Positions 20,601-27,053 of a stretch of DNA of 52,016 nucleotides are shown here, piece by piece. Source of the DNA: Pseudomonadota bacterium (GTDB taxonomy: Bacteria; Pseudomonadota; Gammaproteobacteria; Burkholderiales; Burkholderiaceae_C); the NCBI GenBank assembly GCA_021808525.1, contig JAKBBK010000013.1, positions 1 through 52,016 on the forward strand, in the 5' to 3' direction. The notes under the pieces were generated by a model that did no database searches, was not told the DNA's origin, and saw only the letters and a program-made list of their open reading frames with translations. A program made the position numbers and the translations under genes. Position 1 is the first letter of the stretch. Every line of letters begins with the position of its first letter.

Positions 20601-21903
20601 GAAGCGCGCGCTGGCCGGCCAGGCCCCTGGCGACAAGGCACCGACAGGCTCCGCCACCGGCTCCTCCGCCACCGGCTCCTCCGCCTCCTCCGCCGCCACC
20701 AACGGCTCCGCCACCGCCCGCCCGGCGCCCGGCGCCTCGGCGGCGGGCAGCGACTGGATGCCCACGGCGGTTGCGCTGCGCGTGGGCCGGCTCACCCTGG
20801 ACGGCCGCGTGTTCGACGACGTGGTGCTGGGCGCGACGCGCGCGGGCTCGCTGTGGCAGGCCAACCTGCGCAGCAACCAGCTCGACGGCGGCGTGACCTG
20901 GCGCATGGGCCGCGGCAACTCGCCGGGAAGCGTGAGCGCGCGCCTGACCCGGCTGCGCCTGCCCAAGAGCTCCGACTCCGACGTCGAACACCTGCTCGAC
21001 GAGCACCCGAGCAGCCTGCCCGCGATCGACCTGCAGGCCAGCGACGTGGAAATCCACGGCCACCCCTTCGACAGCCTGCAGCTGCGCGCCGTCAATCGCG
21101 GGCGCGGCGACGCGCGCCAGTGGCAGCTCGACGACGTGCGCCTGAGTTCGCCCGACGCGGTGTTCACGGCCAGCGGCAACTGGAGCCCGACCTCGAGCGC
21201 CAGCGGCGCGCCCCACCGCATGGCGCTGGGCTTCAAGCTCGACGTGAAGGACGCCGGCTCCCTGCTCGCGCGCCTGGGCAAGCCCGGGCTGCTCAAGGGC
21301 GGCAAGGGCACGCTGCAAGGCACCTTGAGCTGGCTGGGTTCGCCGCTGTCGCTGGACTACCCCAGCCTGTCGGGGCAATTCAACCTGGCGCTGGGCAAGG
21401 GCCAGTTCCTGAAGGCCGACCCGGGCATCTCCAAGCTGCTGGGGGTGCTCAGCCTGCAAAGCCTTCCCCGGCGCCTTTCGCTGAATTTCAGCGACGTGTT
21501 CTCCAGCGGCTTCGCCTTCGACAAGGTAGGGGCCGACGTGCAACTGCTCGACGGGGTGGCCACCACCAAGGACTTCAAGATGAACGGGCTCAACGCCACC
21601 GTGTTCATCGACGGTTCGGCGGACCTGGCCCGCGAGACCCAGGACCTGTACGTGGTGGTGGTCCCGGACATCAATGCAGGCTCGGCCTCGCTGGCCTATG
21701 CTTTGATCAATCCGGCCATCGGGCTGGGCACGTTCATCGCGCAACTGATCGCACGCGAACCGCTGATGAAGGCGTTGACCTACGGGTACCGCATCACGGG
21801 CACCTGGGACAAGCCCGTGGTGAGCCCGCAGCACGATTCCCGCCCGCCCGGGCAGGCGCCCGAACCGGCGCCCGCGGCCGGCGCCTCGACCCCGCGAGAC
21901 TGA
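17695..21903 (+). CDS. yhdP: YhdP-family (TIGR02099) AsmA-like envelope protein
   Basis: Very large inner-membrane-anchored periplasmic protein of the AsmA/TamB/YhdP group, thought to carry phospholipids to the outer membrane. No ATG fits; GTG at 17695 (VSALHVTVKFATRLLEAA) starts just before the single N-terminal membrane helix (about residues 12-35) and gives 1402 aa, against about 1270 in relatives. The C-terminal part has the AsmA-type block LPSLSGQFNLALGKGQFLKADPG in separate short motifs and ends with IAREPLMKALTYGYRITGTWDKP. Two low-complexity stretches, Ala/Pro near residues 430-465 and Gly/Ser/Ala/Thr near 983-1015, explain the extra length. It probably forms an operon with the downstream amidase (41-base gap). 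Confidence 0.88.
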   Translation: MSALHVTVKFATRLLEAAIALVVVAYLLLGASLLSLRYAVLPNAQRFVPWLEQESSQALGLPVHIGSVRSRWQGLLPTLTLRDLVIDDAQGRPALRLASVQALPSWKSLTRLQLSFEQLAIRGADLRITRVDAEHLDIGGIPIDLASNAGSDQRFADWLFSQDQILVQDSAITWVDKTRNGPPLQLHDVQLELRNSLLHHRAALQAVPPASLGARVQLRADMRQPLFDRHPGNLAAWQGTLWADLPRVDLDALAQWVNLPAHLSGGAGALRAWLQVGQDYQPQSITVVAALGAIQAQLDPALAPLQLRELSGRLNWRRLAHGSQLELAGLRLRDMDGRLLAPSLLQWRQQQAPGAPAQGSLSVGALDLGELETLAQRLPLPPEWRERLLQLRPHGRIDSASLSWSGDWLKPRALPQRYALKARFSQLGWNSPAAAPSAPGAQAGPRKTEGAAPPAAAASAPALPPQLPGIQGLDGSVDANQDGGNARLRMQDGAVALPTVFEAPSLPVSSLDARLSWSRGGDGQWDLQGSQIRLATPDAAGSVNLRYTTQAAGPGLLDLSARLDRAQLRAVPQYLPLGIPDATRDYLRSAIAGGTADDVRFQVQGPLARFPFDQPGSGLFRVDARIHGGVFSPAPRQLLPKGRQASANDAAANAVWPEFHEIDGSFSFSSVGMSARGVSARVGKAVLKGLELRLPSYQHGVLQAQAQVQAPADEALRYVRNSPLDAALGHVLSDATASGPLRLQLALSLPLEHPDKVRVKGHLQLLGDRVRYLPALPAVDGVRGQVDFSEGGFSLQLQGADFAGGALRLQGGQSPGGPVHMEAEGRVDAASLRAAPELRAWTPLLRHLRGSTAFTLRVDAPPGQAGPRIQLSSSLVGMAIDLPPPLGKSAQAEEALRVLRTGGNVDGAQPWSLDLDGDLRARGLLQPAGAGKATVLRGLSVALGTAALPPPGAGMHVNVDLPLLDLDAWKRALAGQAPGDKAPTGSATGSSATGSSASSAATNGSATARPAPGASAAGSDWMPTAVALRVGRLTLDGRVFDDVVLGATRAGSLWQANLRSNQLDGGVTWRMGRGNSPGSVSARLTRLRLPKSSDSDVEHLLDEHPSSLPAIDLQASDVEIHGHPFDSLQLRAVNRGRGDARQWQLDDVRLSSPDAVFTASGNWSPTSSASGAPHRMALGFKLDVKDAGSLLARLGKPGLLKGGKGTLQGTLSWLGSPLSLDYPSLSGQFNLALGKGQFLKADPGISKLLGVLSLQSLPRRLSLNFSDVFSSGFAFDKVGADVQLLDGVATTKDFKMNGLNATVFIDGSADLARETQDLYVVVVPDINAGSASLAYALINPAIGLGTFIAQLIAREPLMKALTYGYRITGTWDKPVVSPQHDSRPPGQAPEPAPAAGASTPRD
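20647..20691. repeat. 15-bp repeats coding a Gly-Ser-Ala-Thr linker in yhdP
   Basis: GGCTCCTCCGCCACC-type units recur from 20647 to about 20691 (one shortened, one complete, one diverged) and encode a TGSATGSSATGSS linker. The frame is kept, so copy-number change would only lengthen or shorten a disordered loop. Confidence 0.7.
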
Positions 21904-21944
21904 ATTCGCCCGCCGCCCGGACCGTTTTCTTCCTGGAGTTCCCC

Positions 21945-22751
21945 ATGCGCGTCGCCGCCCTGCAAGTCGTCTCATCCACCGACCTGGACCACAACCTGGC
22001 GCGCGCCGAGGCGCTGCTCGACGAGGCCGCGCGACGCGGCGCCGCGATGGCCCTGCTGCCCGAGTATTTCTGCATCATGGAGCAGCAGGGCACGAGCAAG
22101 ACCCGCTTCGCCGAAGCCCCCGGCAAGGGGCCGGTGCAGCAGATGCTGTCGGCCGTCGCCGCGCGCCACCGCATGTGGGTGGTCGGCGGCTCCCTGCCCC
22201 TGCAGTGCCCCGAGCCCGACCGCGTGTACAACAGCACCATGGCCTTCGGCCCCGACGGCCGCATGGTGGCGCGCTACGACAAGATGCACCTGTTCGCCTT
22301 CGAGCGCGGGGGCGAGCGCTACGCCGAGGCCGACACCATCGCGCCTGGCGGCGCGCCCGCGGCCTTCGAGGCGCAGGGCCTGCGCATCGGCATGTCCATC
22401 TGCTACGACCTGCGCTTCCCGGAGCTGTACCGCGCCTTGTCCACGCCGCGGCCCTGCGACGCCTTCCTGGTGCCCGCCGCCTTCACCTACACCACCGGCT
22501 CCAAACACTGGGAACTGCTGCTGCGCGCGCGCGCGGTCGAGAACCTGGCCTACGTGGTGGCCAGCGCGCAAGGCGGGCACCACGCCAACGGCCGGCGCAC
22601 CTGGGGGCATTCGATGATCATCGACCCCTGGGGCGAAGTGCTCGCGATGCTCGCCGAGGGCGAGGGAGTGGTCACCGCCGACATCGAGACCGAGCGCATC
22701 GCCTCCTGGCGCGCCAGCCTGCCGGCGCTGGACCATCGGCGCATCGGCTGA
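21945..22751 (+). CDS. Carbon-nitrogen hydrolase (nitrilase superfamily, Nit1/omega-amidase type)
   Basis: Cytoplasmic amidase. The 268-aa protein has the complete Glu-Lys-Cys triad: Glu40 in LLPEYF, Lys113 in YDKMHLF, Cys153 in SICYDLRFPELYR. The last sequence is characteristic of Nit1/Nit2-like enzymes, which repair deaminated glutathione or hydrolyse alpha-keto acid amides. Start ATG 21945 has GGAG about 7 nt upstream. It follows yhdP by 41 bases, a neighbour pair common in this group. The exact substrate cannot be read from sequence. Confidence 0.9.
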   Translation: MRVAALQVVSSTDLDHNLARAEALLDEAARRGAAMALLPEYFCIMEQQGTSKTRFAEAPGKGPVQQMLSAVAARHRMWVVGGSLPLQCPEPDRVYNSTMAFGPDGRMVARYDKMHLFAFERGGERYAEADTIAPGGAPAAFEAQGLRIGMSICYDLRFPELYRALSTPRPCDAFLVPAAFTYTTGSKHWELLLRARAVENLAYVVASAQGGHHANGRRTWGHSMIIDPWGEVLAMLAEGEGVVTADIETERIASWRASLPALDHRRIG

Positions 22752-22774
22752 GCGCCCGGCCCTGGGGACGGGGG

Positions 22775-22802
22775 CCCGGGGCCGCGATGCGCGCGCCCCG
22801 GG
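22775..22802. terminator. GC-rich hairpin between convergent genes
   Basis: CCCGGGGC (22775-22782) and GCCCCGGG (22795-22802) form an 8-bp perfect stem around a 12-base loop. It lies in the 65-base gap between two converging genes and could act as a two-way terminator, but no T-tract follows on either side. Confidence 0.35.
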
Positions 22803-22816
22803 GCTGCTCGCGGGGA

Positions 22817-23476
22817 TTACTGCGCGGGTTGGGCCACGTAGATTTCCACGCGGCGGTTCATGGCCCGCCCCGCGGCCGTGGCGTTGCTGGCCACCGGCTG
22901 GGTGGGCCCCAGGCCCTGCACCGCGATGCGCTGCGCCGGCACCCCGCGCGAGACCAGGAAATTCTTCACCGTCTGGGCGCGGTTGGTCGACAGCGGGTAG
23001 TTGATCGAGTCCGAGCCGGTGCTGTCGGTGAAGCCCAGCACCTGCACGGTTTCACCCGGATTGGCGACCAGGCCCTGGGCAAGCTGCTCGAGCACCGGAT
23101 ACATGCGCGGGTTCAGGGTGGCGCTGCCGGTGGAGAAACCGGCATCGGCGGGAACGCCGATCTTCAGGCGGTTGTCCGCCGTCTGGGACACCTGCACCCC
23201 GGTGCCGGCGCTGGCCTGCTGCATCTGCTGCTTCTGCTGTTCGAGATGACGGTTCCACAGGTAGCCGCCGGCGGCCCCCACGGCGGCCCCCAGCGCGGCG
23301 CCCTGCATGGCGCTGCTGCCGGTGTTGCCGCCGGCCGTGAGGGCTCCGATCACCGCACCCGCCGCGGCCCCGAGGCCGGCCCCCTGGGCGGTGGCGGTCT
23401 GCGACTGGCTCATGTTGGCGCAGCCGCCCAGCACGAGGGACAAGGCGGCCGCGGCCGCAAGACTTCGTTGCAACAT
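22817..23476 (-). CDS. OmpA-family lipoprotein (YiaD-like)
   Basis: Outer-membrane lipoprotein that binds peptidoglycan. Start ATG 23476 has AAGGAGG at good spacing; an ATG six bases upstream would directly abut the ribosome-binding site. The lipobox is LVLGGC with Cys19. Residues about 30-70 are a glycine-zipper segment (GAGLGAAAGAVIGAL, GAALGAAVGAAGGYLW). Residues about 100-215 are the OmpA C-terminal domain, with VLGFTDSTGSDSINYPLSTNRAQ and GRAMNRRVEI. The product is 219 aa, as in family members. The precise envelope role is unknown. Confidence 0.9.
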   Translation of the reverse strand: MLQRSLAAAAALSLVLGGCANMSQSQTATAQGAGLGAAAGAVIGALTAGGNTGSSAMQGAALGAAVGAAGGYLWNRHLEQQKQQMQQASAGTGVQVSQTADNRLKIGVPADAGFSTGSATLNPRMYPVLEQLAQGLVANPGETVQVLGFTDSTGSDSINYPLSTNRAQTVKNFLVSRGVPAQRIAVQGLGPTQPVASNATAAGRAMNRRVEIYVAQPAQ

Positions 23477-23509
23477 GGTCATCCTCCTTGAGCGATGATT
23501 GGCACTATG

Positions 23510-23525
23510 GGGCGCAGTTGCGCCC
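23510..23525. promoter_or_regulatory. Perfect 16-bp palindrome upstream of the OmpA-like lipoprotein gene
   Basis: GGGCGCAgtTGCGCCC is 34-49 bases upstream of the lipoprotein start and about 150 bases upstream of the diiron protein gene on the other strand. On the minus strand it lies directly beside CATAGT, a possible -10 element. It may be an operator or a leader hairpin. No regulator is identifiable. Confidence 0.35.
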
Positions 23526-23677
23526 TCGGGCCTCGAGGAGTTTAAGAGAAGAACACACCGGCGCGATGCACGCCGTACGAGGAGGAGACGCGAAGGGGGA
23601 ACGCCCGCGGCTACGCAATCAGGTTGCGCCGTGGGCAGGTTTGCGACATCCATCGAGGAATCAAGGACCACACCACC

Positions 23678-24511
23678 ATGACCGCAGCTCTCGACGACGT
23701 ACCCGACACCCTGCGATGGCACCTGGAGGACATCGATCTCCAGGCCGTCGATTGCGCCGCCGTGGCGCCGCGCGACGACATTTTCCTGCTCGTGTGCAGC
23801 GCCTCGTTCATCGAGAGCGGCACCGACCTGTACACGCGCAACCTGCTGGAGTATTTCGCCGGCGACCCCGAGTTCGAATCCTGGCTGCGCGACCGCTGGG
23901 AACCCGAGGAACTGCAGCACGGGCGTGCCTTGCGCGCCTACGTGAACCGTGTCTGGCCCGAATTCGACTGGGAGGGCGCCTTCGCCGATTTCTTCACCGA
24001 ATATTCGGCCTTGTGCACCCTGGAGGAACTCGAACCCTCGCGCGGGCGCGAGCTGGTGGCGCGCTGCATCGTCGAGATGGGAACCACCACCTATTACCAG
24101 GCGCTCAACGCCATCTGCGACGAACCCGTGCTGCGCGACCTGACCTGGCGCATTCGCACCGACGAGGTGCAGCACTACAAGCACTTCTACCACCGCTTTC
24201 TCAGCTACCGGCGCAGCGAGGGCCTGGGGCGCAGCCAGGTGATCGCGGCGCTGTGGCGCCGCGTGGCCGAACTGCGCCGCAGCGACGCCGACGTGGCCTT
24301 GCGCCACGCCAGCGCCTGGCGCTGGCGCGACAGCGCCGAGCCGCCCGCGCTGGCCGACGTGCGCCAGCGCCTGTTCGACCGCATGCGCACCGAATACCCC
24401 ATCGAGCTGGCCGTGCGCATGATCATCAAGCCCCTGCAACTCGGCCCGCGCCTGCAGCGCTGGGCCGAGCGCCCGCTCAGCGCGATTGCACGGCGGGTGC
24501 TGCTGAACTGA
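23678..24511 (+). CDS. Ferritin-like diiron protein (acyl-ACP-desaturase/rubrerythrin fold)
   Basis: The 277-aa protein carries a full set of diiron ligands in four helices: Glu46 (FIESGTD), Glu78 and His81 (EELQH), Glu133 (VEMGTT), Glu163 and His166 (DEVQH). This E / ExxH / E / ExxH pattern and spacing resemble soluble stearoyl-ACP-desaturase-like and related oxygen-activating enzymes. It contains no ferredoxin-binding or membrane segment that I recognise. Start ATG 23678 follows AAGGA. Its 3' end overlaps the glycosyltransferase gene on the other strand by 35 bases. An oxidative role, perhaps on lipids, is inference. Confidence 0.75.
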   Translation: MTAALDDVPDTLRWHLEDIDLQAVDCAAVAPRDDIFLLVCSASFIESGTDLYTRNLLEYFAGDPEFESWLRDRWEPEELQHGRALRAYVNRVWPEFDWEGAFADFFTEYSALCTLEELEPSRGRELVARCIVEMGTTTYYQALNAICDEPVLRDLTWRIRTDEVQHYKHFYHRFLSYRRSEGLGRSQVIAALWRRVAELRRSDADVALRHASAWRWRDSAEPPALADVRQRLFDRMRTEYPIELAVRMIIKPLQLGPRLQRWAERPLSAIARRVLLN

Positions 24512-25655
24512 GCCCGACCGGCAGGCCGGGCGCTTCGTGCAGGATGCGCTCGAGCAACCCCGGAAGCTCGAACACCGCGCGGTTGCGCAGCCCCGCCACG
24601 CGCGCGCGATAGCTCGGCAGCTGGTCCAGCAACTGGCGCACGGCCGGCGCGATGTGCCGGAACGAGGGCAGCACCAGGCCCAGGCCCTGTTCGCGCACCC
24701 ATTGGGTGTTGTAACGCTCCTGCGGCATGGTCCAGGCGTTGCGCGTGACCACCACCGGCAGGCCCAGGTGCAGCGCCTCGCTGAGACTGCCCGGCCCCGG
24801 CTTGCCGATGAAAAAGTCGCCCATGCGCATCACCTCGGCCACCGCCGGGGTGAAGCCCAGCACCAGGCGCGGCGCGCCCGCGGGCTGCGCGCGCAGGCGC
24901 TCGGCCAGGCGCTGGTTGTGGCCGCAAAGCAGGATGAGCTGCACATCATCCAGGCGTTCGGCGATGCCCAGCATCGCGCGTGCCCCATGGCCGCCGAACA
25001 TGACCACGCCGGTGGGGCGCCGCGGGTCCAGCCCATGCGCGGCGCGCGCCGCGGCCAGGTCGAAGGTCGGGTCGAGGCGATAGAAATCGGGGCGGATGAT
25101 CATGCCCGAGGTCGCGTGCACGCGCTCGGGCGCGTGGCCGGCCTCCAGGGCCTGGCGCACCGCCTGCGCGCTGCCGCACACGAAATGCTGGCGCTGGCCC
25201 GGCTCGATCCAGAAATGCGGCGGGTGATCGGCCAGGTCGGTGAGCACGGTCACATAGGGCACGCCCGGCAGGGTGCTGCCCAGGCTCTGGTACAGCGCGC
25301 GGTTGAAATTCGGGATCAGCGAAACCACCAGATCGGGCTCGCTGCGCGCCCAATGCTGCTGCAGCGTGCGCACCAGGCTGGGGTGCAGCAGGTGGATCAG
25401 CGCCTGCAGCACCCGCAGCTCGGTGCGCAGGCCCAGGGTCAGGCCGTGGGCCAGGCGGGCGTTGTAGTAATCCTCGGGCGAGAAGGTGCGCCGGCGCAGC
25501 GAGCCCCCCGGATCGAGCAGCTCGGTGAGGTTGACCAGGCGCAGCTCCCAGCCCAGCCCGGCCTCGGCCAGCGCCTGCTGCAGCGCCAGCGCGGAGGCAC
25601 GATGCCCGCCGCCGGCGTTGAAATAGACCAGGTCGACGCGCGGCGCCGCGCTCAC
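24477..25655 (-). CDS. MGDG-synthase-like glycosyltransferase (GT28 type)
   Basis: The 392-aa protein begins with a GTG codon at 25655 whose bases overlap the stop of the ABC ATPase (GTGA), so translation is probably coupled. The N-terminus FNAGGGHRASALALQQAL is the acceptor-side motif of monogalactosyldiacylglycerol synthase and processive diacylglycerol glucosyltransferases. The C-terminal GKPGPGSLSEALHLGLPVVV is the GT-B donor-site motif shared with MurG. It therefore probably transfers a sugar to a lipid. No signal peptide was seen. It is the distal gene of the permease-ATPase operon. Sugar and acceptor are unknown. Confidence 0.8.
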   Translation of the reverse strand: MSAAPRVDLVYFNAGGGHRASALALQQALAEAGLGWELRLVNLTELLDPGGSLRRRTFSPEDYYNARLAHGLTLGLRTELRVLQALIHLLHPSLVRTLQQHWARSEPDLVVSLIPNFNRALYQSLGSTLPGVPYVTVLTDLADHPPHFWIEPGQRQHFVCGSAQAVRQALEAGHAPERVHATSGMIIRPDFYRLDPTFDLAAARAAHGLDPRRPTGVVMFGGHGARAMLGIAERLDDVQLILLCGHNQRLAERLRAQPAGAPRLVLGFTPAVAEVMRMGDFFIGKPGPGSLSEALHLGLPVVVTRNAWTMPQERYNTQWVREQGLGLVLPSFRHIAPAVRQLLDQLPSYRARVAGLRNRAVFELPGLLERILHEAPGLPVGLSSAAPAVQSR

Positions 25656-27010
25656 TCCGCCGCCCCCTGGGGCTGCTCTTCGCCGGGGTTGTCGAGGCTG
25701 AACACGTCGGCGTTGTCGTCGTAGGCGTAGACCTCGGCGTAGCGGCCCCAGTCGATCGCCGTGTCGAGCACCCGTTCGGCCTCCTCCTCGCTGAGCAGGT
25801 CTTCCAGCTCGGCGCGAAAGCGCGTGCCGGGGGCGCGGTGGTTGTGGCGCTCGTCGAGCACCGCGCGTACCCGCGCGGCCAGCGGCACGCGCGCGATCAG
25901 GTGGCGCGCGAACAGTTCCTTGCGCTCCTGCACGTCGGCGTCCACGAACAGGCGCCCGGAGGCGGTGAGCTCGATGTCGCCGTCCGAGACCTGCGCGAAG
26001 CCCAGCAGCTCCACGGCCTCGATCAGGGGGAACAGGTCGTCCACCGAGAAATGCATGTCCTCGGCCAGCTCGGGCAGGCTGATGCGGCTGTTGCCCGAGC
26101 CCTGCTCCAGCGCGTGCAATTCCTCCAGCAGGCCGGCGAGCTGGTTCACCGACACCGGCGGCAGGCGGTGGCCGATGCTCAGCGCGCCGCGCTGGGCCAC
26201 GTTCACCGCGGCCGCGGGGCGCGAGGTCATGATGCCGTAGATGTGTTCCACCAGGTCGCGGAATTCCTGCGACTCGCGGTCGCGCGGCTGGGCCAGCCCC
26301 ACCGGGATCTCCGCGCGCACGCGCCCGGGGTTGGAGCCCAGGATGAGGATGCGGTCGGCCATCAGCACCGCCTCCTCGATGTTGTGGGACACCAGCAGGA
26401 TGCCGCGGGTGGGAATCTTGCGCTCGGCCCACAGGTCCAGCAGGTCGGTGCGCATGGTCTCGGCGGTCAGCACGTCCAGCGCCGAGAAGGGCTCGTCCAT
26501 CAGCAGCACGTCGGGGTTGATGACCAGCGCGCGCGCGAAGCCCACGCGCTGGCGCATGCCGCCGGAGAGTTCCCGCGGGTAGGCCGACTCGAAACCGTCC
26601 AGGCCGATCAGGTCGATGGCCGCGAGCGCGCGCTGCCGGCTCTCGGCCTGCGGCACCTTCAGCGCCTCCAGGCCCAGCTCCACGTTCTGCAGCACGGTCA
26701 GCCAGGGAAACAGCGCGAAACTCTGGAACACCATGGCCAGCCCGGGCACCGGGCCCTGGATCGGGCGGCCCCGGTGCAGCAGGGTGCCCGCGCTGGGCTC
26801 CGACAGGCCCGCCAGCATGCGCAGCAAGGTGGACTTGCCCGAGCCCGAGCGCCCCAGCAGCACCAGGATCTCGTGCTCGCGCAGGCGCAGGTTGACGTCG
26901 TCCAGGATCAGCAGCTCGGTGCCGTCGGGCGCCTTGAAGGCCTTGCGCACGTGTTCGGCGCGGAACAGGTCGGGCGCCTCGGTGTTCAGGGATTCGGGTT
27001 GGGCGGACAT
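25652..27010 (-). CDS. ABC transporter ATP-binding protein, NitT/TauT type with C-terminal AAA-associated domain
   Basis: The 452-aa protein has a normal ATPase half: Walker A GRSGSGKST (residues 53-61), Q-loop MVFQSFALFPWLTV, signature LSGGMRQRVGFARAL, Walker B VLLMDEPFSALD and the switch His in LVSHNIEEA. A further domain of about 170 residues follows (residues about 280-450, LPELAEDMHFSVDDLFPLIEAVELLG onward in short motifs). It resembles the AAA-associated C-terminal domain found on a subset of nitrate/sulfonate/bicarbonate-type ATPases. It lies 43 bases after the permease gene, and no substrate-binding protein gene is nearby. Confidence 0.88.
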   Translation of the reverse strand: MSAQPESLNTEAPDLFRAEHVRKAFKAPDGTELLILDDVNLRLREHEILVLLGRSGSGKSTLLRMLAGLSEPSAGTLLHRGRPIQGPVPGLAMVFQSFALFPWLTVLQNVELGLEALKVPQAESRQRALAAIDLIGLDGFESAYPRELSGGMRQRVGFARALVINPDVLLMDEPFSALDVLTAETMRTDLLDLWAERKIPTRGILLVSHNIEEAVLMADRILILGSNPGRVRAEIPVGLAQPRDRESQEFRDLVEHIYGIMTSRPAAAVNVAQRGALSIGHRLPPVSVNQLAGLLEELHALEQGSGNSRISLPELAEDMHFSVDDLFPLIEAVELLGFAQVSDGDIELTASGRLFVDADVQERKELFARHLIARVPLAARVRAVLDERHNHRAPGTRFRAELEDLLSEEEAERVLDTAIDWGRYAEVYAYDDNADVFSLDNPGEEQPQGAAE

Positions 27011-27053
27011 GCTGTTCGGGCTCGCTCGGTTGCGGGAATGCGCTGCGGACGTT

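Noticed and set aside
17308-21975. Open frame of 1555 codons on the minus strand opposite yhdP
   Set aside because: It is the antisense of a gene with clear protein features; its product is rich in Gln, Ala, Arg and His with no domain pattern. Long antisense frames are expected at this GC content.
24477-26432. Apparent 651-residue glycosyltransferase
   Set aside because: The first 260 residues are an alternate frame of the ABC ATPase gene. The GTG at 25655 before SAAPRVDLVYFNAGGGH is the natural start.
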